DNA from: Burkholderiaceae bacterium
Lineage (GTDB): Bacteria; Pseudomonadota; Gammaproteobacteria; Burkholderiales; Burkholderiaceae_C
NCBI GenBank assembly: GCA_024235955.1
Contig: JACKLJ010000001.1
Span: forward strand, 1-64,000
Direction: 5' to 3'
DNA length: 64,000 nucleotides
Translations under genes and position numbers: made by a program
The notes under the pieces: model-generated
Told to the model about the DNA's origin: nothing
The model's input: only the letters and a program-made list of their open reading frames with translations
Database searches by the model: none
Part shown: in pieces, positions 7,592 to 15,637 of the stretch
Layout: every line of letters begins with the position of its first letter
Numbering within the stretch: the stretch's first letter is position 1

Positions 7592-9043
7592 TCAGGCCCC
7601 CGCCGGCACCGGGCGCGGCATCACCGCCGAGAGCACCCAGTACAGCCCGCCGCCGATCAGCACGCCGAAGAACCAGCCGTAGGTGCCCCACCACGGCGGC
7701 AGCCAGCTGGTGAAGTTGGGCAGGATGCTGGAGAACAGCGCGCCCACGCCGGTGGCGATCAGCGCCGCCAGGTTCCAGCCACCGCTGTAGCGGTAGCGGC
7801 CGTGCTCCTGGTAGAGCGCGGCCACGTCCAGCTGGCCGCGGGCGATCAGGTAATAGTCGACCAGGATGATGCCCAGCAGCGGCCCCATGGTGGCGCCGAT
7901 GGCGTTCACGAAGTGGGCCGCGTTGCCGTCCCACGGCGAGAACGGGTAGAGCACCAGCGCGATCAGCGCCGCAATGTAGCCGCCCCGCTTGAAGCTGATC
8001 TGCCGCGGAAACACGTTGGAGATGTCGAACGCCGACGACACGAAGTTGGCCACCACGTTGATGCCCAGCGTGGCCACCGCGAAGGTCAGCGCGGCGATGG
8101 CGGCCAGCACCCAGCTGTCGAACTTGGCCGAGATCTGCTCGGGGTGCAGCAGCACCTCGCCGTACACGTGGTAGGCCGAGATGGTGGTCACGCCCGCCAC
8201 CAGCGAGAAGGCGATCAGGTTCACCGGCAGGCCCCACAGGTTGCCCCGGGTGACGGCCGCGCGGTCCTTGGCGTAGCGCGAGAAATCGCAGAAGTTCAGG
8301 TACAGCGCCGCGAAGTAGGTGATCCAGGTCGCCCCCACCGCCGTCAGCGCCCAGAACGAGCCCGGCTGCCCGTTCACGCCGGCGTCCCTGGTCTTGTCCA
8401 GCAGCACGTCCATGGGGATGCCGTGCTCCATCGAGAAGCCGCCGGCCTTGATGGTCAGCCCCACGGCCAGCACCAGCATCGCCACCCACACCGCCGGGCC
8501 CGCCCAGTCCTGGAAGCGCCGCACCGTCTCCATGCCCTTCTGGATGATCAGCAGCTGCAGCGCCCACATGATCACGTAGCAGATCACCTCCAGCCCCGAA
8601 TGGCCGAACCAGTGCGTGCCCTGGTGGAACTGCAGCATCGACTCGTGGCGCACCAGCAGCGCCACCAGCGCGCCCGAGGCCGCCGCCGTCTGCGCCCCGT
8701 ACCAGAAGATCGCCACGATGGCCCGCACCACGGCCGCCAGGTTGGCGCCCCACACCCCGAACGAGGCGCGCGCCAGCACCGGGTAGGGCACGCCCGTCTT
8801 CTCGCCCGCCCAGCCGATCAGGTTCATCAGCACGAAGATCACCAGCGACCCCAGCCCGATCGCCAGCAGGAAGTTGGTGAAACTGCCGCACAGCAGGAAC
8901 AGGCTGGCCGCCAGGTAGTAGCCCCATAGGCTGTGCACGTCCGAAGTCCAGACGTTGAAGATGCTGAAGGCGCCCCAGTTGCGCTCCCGCGCTGGCGCCA
9001 GGTCTTCGTTGTACAGGCCGGGTGACGGGTTGCGGATCTCCAT
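7592..9043 (-). CDS. NCS1-family nucleobase/hydantoin/allantoin cation symporter
   Basis: 483 residues from ATG 9043, with GGAAAGGAAG upstream. The N-terminal signature NPSPGLYNEDLAPARERNW is typical of the NCS1 family (PurT/Mhp1/PucI type); about twelve hydrophobic segments follow, with family blocks GNLWGLPVNLIAFS and GPLLGIILVDYYLIARG. NCS1 proteins import purines, pyrimidines, hydantoins, allantoin or thiamine with Na+ or H+. No catabolic gene adjoins it, so the substrate cannot be assigned. It is monocistronic. Codon use matches the high-GC background, in contrast to the AT-richer island just upstream of it. Confidence 0.9.
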   Translation of the reverse strand: MEIRNPSPGLYNEDLAPARERNWGAFSIFNVWTSDVHSLWGYYLAASLFLLCGSFTNFLLAIGLGSLVIFVLMNLIGWAGEKTGVPYPVLARASFGVWGANLAAVVRAIVAIFWYGAQTAAASGALVALLVRHESMLQFHQGTHWFGHSGLEVICYVIMWALQLLIIQKGMETVRRFQDWAGPAVWVAMLVLAVGLTIKAGGFSMEHGIPMDVLLDKTRDAGVNGQPGSFWALTAVGATWITYFAALYLNFCDFSRYAKDRAAVTRGNLWGLPVNLIAFSLVAGVTTISAYHVYGEVLLHPEQISAKFDSWVLAAIAALTFAVATLGINVVANFVSSAFDISNVFPRQISFKRGGYIAALIALVLYPFSPWDGNAAHFVNAIGATMGPLLGIILVDYYLIARGQLDVAALYQEHGRYRYSGGWNLAALIATGVGALFSSILPNFTSWLPPWWGTYGWFFGVLIGGGLYWVLSAVMPRPVPAGA

Positions 9044-9707
9044 GGCGCGTCTTCCTTTCCGTTGCGGCGCGCCGGGGCTCCGGCACGCCTGCTCGATGCG
9101 CGCAAGTTTCACGCCGGAGCCGGCTGGCGGTAACCCCGGGGAGTTGCGCGCAGGCACCGGTGCCGCCGTTATAGCCGGGGCGGGTGGCGCGGGCAAGGCG
9201 GGGGCTGTCGCGCGCGTCGTGGCGGCGGCGACCCGGGGGTCGGCATCGGGTGGCTATCCTGGGCGGACGGGCGCCAAGCCTTCAATTCAGAGGAAAAGTG
9301 GGCTCTGGGCCTTGAGTGGCGGGCGCAGGCAGCTATACAAAATCGAGTGATCGGTGGGGCGGATGCGGGTTACAGTTGCCTCACGGGGCACACAGGCAAA
9401 AGGCAAGACGGTATCTGACCCTAATGTCGCCTCAGCAAATGGTCGAGTGGGAAGTGCTCCTCCAAGTTGAAGGTGTGAAAGAGCCGATCCTGAGTCGCCG
9501 TGTGATCCATCATGGCTTGCATCTCCATCGAGGAGAAACCGCATGCAAGTCACAGGCCAGATATCTCAAAAATCGGTGTTCTTCAACAGAATTGGCTGAA
9601 AGCTGACGATCAGTCTAAGATCTGAGAGTCGTTGCATCCGAACAACTTGATAGTCGTCGTCCCTTGTTACAGCTTGGATCAGGGATAACTTCAAAAATAA
9701 TGGATCA
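9044..9707. other. gene-poor island edge with possible leader peptide
   Basis: 660 bp upstream of the nuclease-like gene. It starts as GC-rich DNA and becomes AT-richer after repeat copy 3. A frame at 9424-9606 (MSPQQMVEWEVLLQVEGVKE) faintly recalls small phage tail-assembly proteins but is not convincing. A very good ribosome binding site GAGGAG (9530-9535) precedes ATG 9543, which opens an 18-codon frame (MQVTGQISQKSVFFNRIG, stop at 9599), either a leader peptide or a gene remnant. No confident gene. Confidence 0.3.
9281..9345 (+). repeat. dispersed ~65-bp repeat, copy 3
   Basis: Begins TTCAATTCAGAGGAAAAGTG and contains GCGGGCGCAGGCAGCTAT. It marks the left border of the AT-rich island that carries the nuclease-like gene; copy 4 lies on the right side. 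Confidence 0.8.
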
Positions 9708-11567
9708 ATGTCTACATTGACGTCAAATCAGCTCACGCTGCTTACCTTGGCGGTGAAATTCGGACTCTTGAGTTCTGAAAAATATCAAGAAGTCATTGAT
9801 TGGGATAGGTCCGAGCGCAGTTATCTGGACGACATCAATGCTGAAAAAGCACGTGAACCGGTACGGCCACGTCAGACAGTGGAAGTCTCTGCGGCCAAGC
9901 TCGCGATTCAGATTACATTGCGTGAAATTGAGCTCGCAAGTGAGTCAGTTGATGGACCACAAAAGCAGCGCGAGCTTGCTAAGTTGAATAGGCAGCTTGA
10001 TAGATGCCGCAGAGAACTGAAGGAGATTGTTGCCACGAACGGCATATCAAGATCTAGAAAGCCTACATTTCTAGATGAGAAGAAGCCCGTAAGACCTTCA
10101 ATGCCTGAACCAGGTGCTGCGGCATTGCAATTCATATCGGAGCTGATTTCTTTCGAACATGATCTTTGCTTCGTAGCTACTACCTCCTCTCAATCAACTA
10201 TTGAGCCGCTATCCAATAGAGATATTGCACTATGTCTAAGATGGAACGAAGTTTCCGTCGATCCTAGGGCAACTAATAGTGATGAGATTTGGGCACGCTT
10301 CGAAGAGCTGAATTCGTATCGGCAGTGTCAGCTGCTATCAGCTCGCTGCGCCGAGTTGATCATGCAGTCGTATTACTCCAAACTCACATCGGCAGTAGTT
10401 GATATTTCTATTCAGCAGCTTGACGAATCATCATGCGACTGGAAAGACTACGATTTGCGAGTTGGTGATAGGCCAGTTGATGTGAAGAATGCTCGTAAGT
10501 CGCTTCATGGACACGGAAATTTTGTCGAGCATTGCGTCCCTAGGTTCAAAGAACAAAGGGTGACTGGTGAGCACGTTGCGATTGCTGGCGTGCTCTCTGA
10601 ATACATAAATGACCCCGCTAAGTATCGATTTGTACGAACGTCAGCTACTGTCCTTGGCGAAGTCAATGTTGTTGACGTTCGACTACTTTACAGCTGGGCC
10701 AAGAAGCGATTTGGGGCTAAGCTTGATCTAAAGGGGATTTGGAATAGTGGCTATTTGCCAGGTTGGCTATTTGAGTATCCTGATGCGCATTATCCGCGTC
10801 GAGGCTCGACCATCAAGGCTATTTCTGCCTTGGCTACACGGTTTATCAGGGCCGGTGCATTTGTTGAGAGACTACCTGGGTGGATGTTCGTCTTTTGCGG
10901 TGATGAAGCGCTTCTCGAGTCGTTGCCCTTGGATGATCGCAAGCGAAAGGTCGTTGCAGATCTGCGCAGCCTTGCAAATTCCATCGGTATAAGCCGAAGA
11001 TCACTCTACGTCTACGCTATGGGAATTGCACTGGAAGCGATAGCGGATGGCCTTTCCCCAGATGACGATTTGGATGCTTTGCGCCAGACTATTGTAATGC
11101 CACTAACCAGCCGAGAATCAGAAATTCAGTCTTCAATGTTGGGACTGGCTGATCCGCTTGGGTACGTGGAGTCAATCGTCAAGTTGCTGTCTGTTATTGG
11201 CAATCGGCTGCTTGAAATGCAGATGAGATTTTCTGGTTTTCGACTTACGCATCCCGCAATCCTGAAGGGCATTTGCACGGATGGCAGCACCCCAACGCTG
11301 TTGGCCTATTGCGGTGGGTGGCAGGCTGTCCCATTAAAAGCCAAGTGCGGAACCATGCCGTTGACAATTTTTGACGATGAACTCTGTCCGTCTTGCGCTC
11401 ACCTAGTCTGCCCTAATTGTGGTTATTGTTCGCACCTGTGCCCCGAATGCAAACCTAGGCAGTTAGATTTTGTGCAACTTGTGCAAAGCGAAAATGGAGG
11501 AGGTCACCGATACACCGGTGACGCGGATGATTTTCAGGAAGACTACCTTCCAGATTCAACCTGGTGA
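9708..11567 (+). CDS. unrecognised 619-aa protein: PD-(D/E)XK-like nuclease core plus Cys-rich zinc ribbon
   Basis: I cannot name the family. Residues about 60-110 look like a coiled coil (AKLNRQLDRCRRELKEIV). Around residues 215-262 a helix (LLSARCAELIMQSYYSKL) is followed by two strands DWKDYDLRVGDRPVDVKNAR: Asp247/Asp249 and the triad Asp258-Val-Lys260 fit the PD-(D/E)XK restriction-endonuclease fold. At 560-581 a cluster CPSC, CPNC, GYC, CPEC with His565 and His576 could bind one or two zinc ions. The C-terminus is acidic. Codon use is AT-rich, quite unlike the neighbours, so recent transfer is likely. Start ATG 9708 lacks a good ribosome binding site. Plausible role by inference: restriction-like or anti-phage nuclease. 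Confidence 0.75.
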   Translation: MSTLTSNQLTLLTLAVKFGLLSSEKYQEVIDWDRSERSYLDDINAEKAREPVRPRQTVEVSAAKLAIQITLREIELASESVDGPQKQRELAKLNRQLDRCRRELKEIVATNGISRSRKPTFLDEKKPVRPSMPEPGAAALQFISELISFEHDLCFVATTSSQSTIEPLSNRDIALCLRWNEVSVDPRATNSDEIWARFEELNSYRQCQLLSARCAELIMQSYYSKLTSAVVDISIQQLDESSCDWKDYDLRVGDRPVDVKNARKSLHGHGNFVEHCVPRFKEQRVTGEHVAIAGVLSEYINDPAKYRFVRTSATVLGEVNVVDVRLLYSWAKKRFGAKLDLKGIWNSGYLPGWLFEYPDAHYPRRGSTIKAISALATRFIRAGAFVERLPGWMFVFCGDEALLESLPLDDRKRKVVADLRSLANSIGISRRSLYVYAMGIALEAIADGLSPDDDLDALRQTIVMPLTSRESEIQSSMLGLADPLGYVESIVKLLSVIGNRLLEMQMRFSGFRLTHPAILKGICTDGSTPTLLAYCGGWQAVPLKAKCGTMPLTIFDDELCPSCAHLVCPNCGYCSHLCPECKPRQLDFVQLVQSENGGGHRYTGDADDFQEDYLPDSTW

Positions 11568-11575
11568 GATAGGTC

Positions 11576-11824
11576 ATGAAAGTATTGGGTACTATTGATA
11601 TCGAGCTATTGCTGCGTAGACATCTTGAATATCATGAAGAGGTCGGCCAAGGTATTATCAAACAAATTTATCTTAGGATCGCCTGATCCTTGCTGGCTTC
11701 ATTTCATTCTTGTTCTACCTGGTCCATGCAAAATTCTTATCTCAATCGCATCGAAGCGACATCCGTCAGCGGTTTGAGCGAAATTGAAATTCATACGAAG
11801 GCAGACAGCACCAAAAGGCGGTAG
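11576..11824 (+). pseudogene. small downstream frame interrupted by a stop codon
   Basis: Nine bases after the nuclease-like gene, AGGT then ATG 11576 opens a 36-codon frame (MKVLGTIDIELLLRRHLEYH and on to a TGA at 11684). The same frame continues past that TGA to 11824 (contains MQNSYLNRIEATSVSG and ends HTKADSTKRR). It has coding character and the AT-rich composition of the island. It may be a genuine 36-residue peptide, or a decayed 82-codon partner gene broken by one nonsense change. No family recognised. Confidence 0.35.
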
Positions 11825-12011
11825 ACATAGGTCGAGTGAACCGAACTGCCGCTAATGACCGAATATTCCAACTCAATAGCGGGGTATCAGGGTCACGGGG
11901 GTATCAGAGCGATATCGGGGTCAGGTCTTGAGTCTTGCCACCCCTGCGGGTTTGCGGTTGGTCACCGTGGTCACCCCTGCGTCAATCTCAGCAACGTTTG
12001 CCTGGGTCACT
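11825..12011. other. no gene; short REP-like GGGGTCAGGTCTTG motif
   Basis: No coding region seen. Around 11880-11940 the sequence has spaced GGGTATCAG / GGGGGTATCAG words and ends GATATCGGGGTCAGGTCTTG. Similar GGGGTCAGGTCTTG words occur, as I remember, beside REP-associated tyrosine transposase genes, but no transposase is present here. Possible residue of such an element. Confidence 0.25.
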
Positions 12012-12073
12012 GCGAATTTCATAGCTGCCTGCACCCGATGCAAAAGGGCCCGGGCCTGATTTCGCATTGAATC
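12012..12073 (-). repeat. dispersed ~65-bp repeat, copy 4
   Basis: Reverse-oriented copy (GCGAATTTCATAGCTGCCTG then CACCCGATGC) on the right side of the AT-rich island. The 3' half, GGGCCTGATTTCGCATTGAA, is well preserved. Confidence 0.75.
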
Positions 12074-12099
12074 CTGCCGGTTGTTCGTCGCGGTGACGG

Positions 12100-12384
12100 T
12101 AGCCCCCTCTACCCGGGCAGCGCAGCCGTCAGCCACACCGTGGTGGGTGGCGAAACCCTCAAGGACGTGGCCCGCACCGTGCCGGGGGATCGCAGAAGGT
12201 GGCCAGCCCGTGGTGGCGCATCGCCGGCGCTAACGGCCTGCCCCTCGCCAGCGACGCCGCGCTGCAAGCCGGCCAGACCCTGAGCGCGCCCAAGCTGGCG
12301 CTCAACACCCACAACGCCGACAGCCTGCAGCCGTACGACCCCAGCAGGATCACCGGCAGCCTGGACCCTGCGCTGCCCATGTCG
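12100..12384 (+). pseudogene. frameshifted LysM-domain remnant of a large surface or YD-repeat protein
   Basis: One frame reads VVGGETLKDVARTVPGD, the first half of a LysM-like module; the continuation WWRIAGANGLPLASDAALQ, QAGQTLSAPKLALNTHN and then YDPSRITGSLDPALP lies in another frame, so a frameshift separates them near 12185. The order (GETL..A....GD..LWW.IA.ANGL....L.AG..L..P...H) matches the LysM modules near the ends of very large RHS/YD-repeat or adhesin-type proteins. There is no start, ribosome binding site or flanking body of such a gene, so this is a degenerate fragment. Confidence 0.6.
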
Positions 12385-12390
12385 GGCAAC

Positions 12391-12452
12391 ATTTCAAAGG
12401 GAATACGGCTTTTGCCCTTGAATGGCGGGCGCAGACAGCTACATAAAGTGTA
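12391..12452 (+). repeat. dispersed ~65-bp repeat, copy 5
   Basis: Begins ATTTCAAAGGGAATACGGC and has core GGCGGGCGCAGACAGCTAC. The terminal hairpin is CTAC-ATAAAGT-GTAG, a compensated version of the usual CTAT/ATAG arms. Confidence 0.75.
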
Positions 12453-12511
12453 GTGAAATCAGGCGCGGGGCCAGCCCTTGGGCGCGCTGCACCCAGGCGC
12501 TGCTGCGCGCC

Positions 12512-14407
12512 TCAGACTCCGCGCCGCCGCCGCATCCAGGCCGCCAGCGCCACGGCCCACAGGCCCAGGCCCCAGGCCCAGCCGGTGGCGCCGCCGCCGC
12601 TGCTGCCGCTGCCTTCGCTGGCCACGGCGGTCACGGTGACGGTGTTGTCGGCGGCGCGGCCGCCGGAATCGGTGACCAGCAGGCGGAACACCCAGGTGCC
12701 GGCGGCGGGCAGGGTGACGCTGGCCACGGCCTTGTCGGCCGACTGGATGCTCACCGGCGTGCCGGAGACCAGTGTCCAGCTCCAGCCGACGATGCTGCTG
12801 CCGCCCACGCCGGTGCTGGCGCTGCCGTCCAGCGTGACGGTGCTGCCGGCGCTCACCTGATCCACGGGCACGATGGAAACCGCCGGGCTGCTGGCCAGCT
12901 GCAGCGCGCCGTCGGCGTCGAGCAGGCCGGGGCCGCAGGTCTCGCGCGTGCAGTTGCAGGCGCCGCTCACCGGCTTGCTGTTGCTGCAGGTGGGGTAGGC
13001 CGCGTTGCTGGGGAAGCCGCGCGCGCTCTGCTGGATGCGCGCCACGATCTCCGCCGGCGTGAGCGAGGGGTTCACGGCCTGCATGAGCGAGGCCACGCCG
13101 GCCGCCAGCGGCGCGGCGAAGCTGGTGCCGTCCTTGGCGTCGTAGGTGTTCTGGCCCGGGCCGAGCGTGCCGGCGTTGGAGACGGAGTACAGGCGCGGCC
13201 CGGCGTCGGCGCCCGGGCCGCCGGGCGCCATGATGCCCACGTTGCTGCCGTAGCTGGAGTAGTAGGTCTTCAGGCCGTCCTGCCGCACCGCGCCCACGGC
13301 CAGCACGCCGCGGCAGTCCGCCGGGCGGGTGAGCGGGCCGTTCTCGTTGCCGGCGGCCACCACCACCAGGCTGCCGGCGGCGGTGGCGTCGTCGATGGCC
13401 GACTGGTAGCTGCTGGTGCACGACGAGCTGCCGCCAAAGCTCACGTTGATGACCTTGGCCGGGTTGGGGTTGGCGGGCACGCCGCTGACCGAAACGCCGG
13501 CCGCCCAGCGGATGCCATCCACCACGTCCGACAGCCAGGCGCCGCACTTGCCGGACACGCGCACCGGCAGGATCTTGGCGTTCCAGTTGACGCCGGCCAC
13601 GCCGGTGCCGTTGTTGCTGGCGGCGGCGATCTCGCCGGCGATGAAGGTGCCATGCCAGGAGCTGGGCTCCACCGTGCAGCCGGCGAACTGGGCCGTGGCG
13701 GCGTCGGCGCTGCTGACCCAGTCGCCGGGGTCGGCGGCGTCGGCGTCGCGGCCGTTGCCGTCGTTGGCGGTGGCCACGTCGCTCACCAGGTCGTAGCCGG
13801 GCAGCCACTTGCCGGCCATGTCGGGGTGGTCGAACAGCGCGCCGGAATCCACCACCGCCACCACCTGGCTGGGCAGCCCGGTGCTGAGCGCCCAGGCCGG
13901 CGGCAGGTTGATGGCGGCCGGCCCGCCGTCGGCCGGCGTGCGCAGGTGCCACTGCACGCCGGAGCTGTAGTAGGGGTCGTTCGGCTCGGCCAGGCGGTGC
14001 ATGCGCACGTCGGGCTCGGCGCTGGCCACCTGCGGGTTCAGGCGCACGCGGCGCAGGGCGTCGTCCAGGGCGGTGCCGGTCAGCGGCGCGGCAAAGCGCA
14101 GCAGGTGCGCCTGGGCGCCTACGGGCATGGGGGTCTGCGCGGCATCCAGGCCGGCGTCGCTGGCCACGGTGGCCAGGCGTTCGCGCTGGGCCTGGGTGCT
14201 TTCACGCACGCTGGCGGCGGTGGGCCGCAGCTGCACGATCACGCCGCGCGCCACCTGGGCGGCCGGCAGCGTGGCGGGCTGGGCCAGGGCGGCGGCGCTG
14301 CCGGCCAGCGCTGCGCCAAGCACCAGCACACGGGCCAGCGTCTCGGCCAGTGTCCGGGCCAAAGGTTGGCCCGGCAGGCGCGGCAGCAGGGGACGGTGAA
14401 GAGGCAT
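12512..14407 (-). CDS. S8 family serine peptidase with PKD-like domain and GlyGly-CTERM sorting tail
   Basis: 631 residues from ATG 14407 (GGAGAAG upstream). An N-terminal signal sequence ends near residue 43 (SAAALAQ), followed by a propeptide-like region. The subtilase domain has Asp187 (VVAVVDSGALFDHP), His252 (SSWHGTFIAG), the oxyanion Asn353 region (AAGNENG) and Ser429 (DGTSFAAPLAAG). A beta-sandwich PKD/Ig-like domain follows, about residues 510-598. The C-terminus has a Gly-rich linker (GSGSSGGGATG), a hydrophobic helix (WAWGLGLWAVALAAW) and RRRR: the GlyGly-CTERM signal, which rhombosortase cleaves for export to or anchoring at the surface. A rhombosortase gene lies at 22.3-22.9 kb. 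Probably an exported protease. Confidence 0.93.
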   Translation of the reverse strand: MPLHRPLLPRLPGQPLARTLAETLARVLVLGAALAGSAAALAQPATLPAAQVARGVIVQLRPTAASVRESTQAQRERLATVASDAGLDAAQTPMPVGAQAHLLRFAAPLTGTALDDALRRVRLNPQVASAEPDVRMHRLAEPNDPYYSSGVQWHLRTPADGGPAAINLPPAWALSTGLPSQVVAVVDSGALFDHPDMAGKWLPGYDLVSDVATANDGNGRDADAADPGDWVSSADAATAQFAGCTVEPSSWHGTFIAGEIAAASNNGTGVAGVNWNAKILPVRVSGKCGAWLSDVVDGIRWAAGVSVSGVPANPNPAKVINVSFGGSSSCTSSYQSAIDDATAAGSLVVVAAGNENGPLTRPADCRGVLAVGAVRQDGLKTYYSSYGSNVGIMAPGGPGADAGPRLYSVSNAGTLGPGQNTYDAKDGTSFAAPLAAGVASLMQAVNPSLTPAEIVARIQQSARGFPSNAAYPTCSNSKPVSGACNCTRETCGPGLLDADGALQLASSPAVSIVPVDQVSAGSTVTLDGSASTGVGGSSIVGWSWTLVSGTPVSIQSADKAVASVTLPAAGTWVFRLLVTDSGGRAADNTVTVTAVASEGSGSSGGGATGWAWGLGLWAVALAAWMRRRRGV

Positions 14408-14449
14408 GGACTTCTCCAGCAGGCGCGGGCAGGCGCCCATCGAGGCCCG

Positions 14450-14498
14450 AAAAAAAGGCCGGGCGGACCACGCAGATTCTTGCATGGCCCGCCCGGCC
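14450..14498 (-). terminator. rho-independent terminator of gap
   Basis: Read on the minus strand, a 14-bp stem with one mismatch (arms 14485-14498 and 14457-14470, GGCCGGGCGGGCCA against TGGTCCGCCCGGCC) is followed directly by seven T (14456-14450). It lies 55 bp after the gap stop and upstream of the peptidase gene, so it isolates gap from that gene. Confidence 0.9.
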
Positions 14499-14552
14499 GG
14501 GTGCGGCGCGCTGGCGCTTGCGGAGCCGGCTTTACGCGCGATTCACTTCACG

Positions 14553-15554
14553 TTACTTCTTGCTCACCACCCGCACCATGTCCAGGCAGCGGTTGGAGTA
14601 GCCCCATTCGTTGTCGTACCAGCTGACCAGCTTGACGAAGGTGCCGTCGAGCGCGATGCCGGCCTCGGCGTCGAAGATCGAGCTGCGCGCGTCGCCGCGG
14701 AAATCGGTGGCCACGACCTTGTCGGTGGTGTAGCCGAGGATGCCCTTCATCTTGCCCTCGCTCTGGGCCTTCATCTCGGCGCAGATTTCCTCGTACTTGG
14801 CGGGCTTGTCCAGTTCCACGGTCAGGTCGACCACGGAGACGTCGGAGGTCGGCACGCGGAAGCTCATGCCGGTGAGCTTGCCCTTCAGCTCGGGCAGCAC
14901 CACGCCCACGGCCTTGGCGGCGCCGGTGGAGCTGGGGATGATGTTTTCCAGGATGCCGCGGCCACCGCGCCAGTCCTTGTTGCTGGGGCCGTCCACGGTC
15001 TTCTGCGTGGCGGTGGCGGCGTGCACGGTGGTCATCAGGCCGCGCTTGATGCCCCACTTGTCGTTCAGCACCTTGGCGATGGGCGCCAGGCAGTTGGTGG
15101 TGCACGAGGCGTTGGAGATGATGGGCTCGCCCGCGTACTTGGCGCAGTTGACGCCGTGCACGAACATGGGCGTGTCGTCCTTGCTCGGCGCGCTCATGAT
15201 GACCTTTTTGGCGCCGGCGTCGATGTGCTTCTGCGCGCCTTCCTTGGTCAGGAAGATGCCGGTGGATTCGATCACCACCTCGGCGCCCACCTCGCCCCAC
15301 TTCAGGGCGGCCGGGTCTTTCTCGGCCGTCAGGCGGATCTTCTTGCCGTTGACCACCAGGGTGTTGCCCTCGACCTTGACGTCGCCCTTGAAGCGGCCGT
15401 GCACGCTGTCGTATTGCAGCATGTAGGCCAGGTAGTCGGGCTCCAGCAGGTCGTTGATGCCCACGACCTCGATGTCGCTGAAGTTCTGCACCGCCGCGCG
15501 GAACACCATGCGCCCGATGCGGCCGAAGCCGTTGATGCCGATCTTGATGGTCAT
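14553..15554 (-). CDS. gap: glyceraldehyde-3-phosphate dehydrogenase, type I
   Basis: 333 residues, the standard length. The N-terminal NAD-binding fold starts MTIKIGINGFGRIGRMVF; Asn34-Asp35 suggest NAD preference. The catalytic motif ASCTTNC places the nucleophile at Cys151, with His178 (TTVHAATATQK) as base. The C-terminal WYDNEWGYSNR is conserved. It converts glyceraldehyde-3-phosphate and phosphate to 1,3-bisphosphoglycerate. AGAGGAAA precedes the ATG. It lies downstream of tkt on the same strand with an ~80-bp gap occupied by repeat copy 6, as is common for central carbon genes in this order, and ends at a strong terminator. Confidence 0.98.
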   Translation of the reverse strand: MTIKIGINGFGRIGRMVFRAAVQNFSDIEVVGINDLLEPDYLAYMLQYDSVHGRFKGDVKVEGNTLVVNGKKIRLTAEKDPAALKWGEVGAEVVIESTGIFLTKEGAQKHIDAGAKKVIMSAPSKDDTPMFVHGVNCAKYAGEPIISNASCTTNCLAPIAKVLNDKWGIKRGLMTTVHAATATQKTVDGPSNKDWRGGRGILENIIPSSTGAAKAVGVVLPELKGKLTGMSFRVPTSDVSVVDLTVELDKPAKYEEICAEMKAQSEGKMKGILGYTTDKVVATDFRGDARSSIFDAEAGIALDGTFVKLVSWYDNEWGYSNRCLDMVRVVSKK

Positions 15555-15566
15555 TGCAGTTTCCTC

Positions 15567-15637
15567 TTTGCTAGTTTATCGATAGCTGGTTGCGCCCGCC
15601 ACACAAGGGCTGCAGGCGAAAAACATTCAAAAATCAG
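15567..15637 (-). repeat. dispersed ~65-bp repeat, copy 6
   Basis: Fills the tkt-gap intergenic space. Its end AAAATCAG contains the complement of the tkt TGA stop (15634-15636). The other end has a CTAGTTTATCGATAG-type hairpin. Confidence 0.8.

Noticed and set aside
9316..9606. 96-codon plus-strand frame containing MSPQQMVEWEVLLQVEGVKE
   Set aside because: Faint resemblance to small phage tail-assembly proteins, but it begins inside a repeat, has no ribosome binding site and no neighbouring phage genes.
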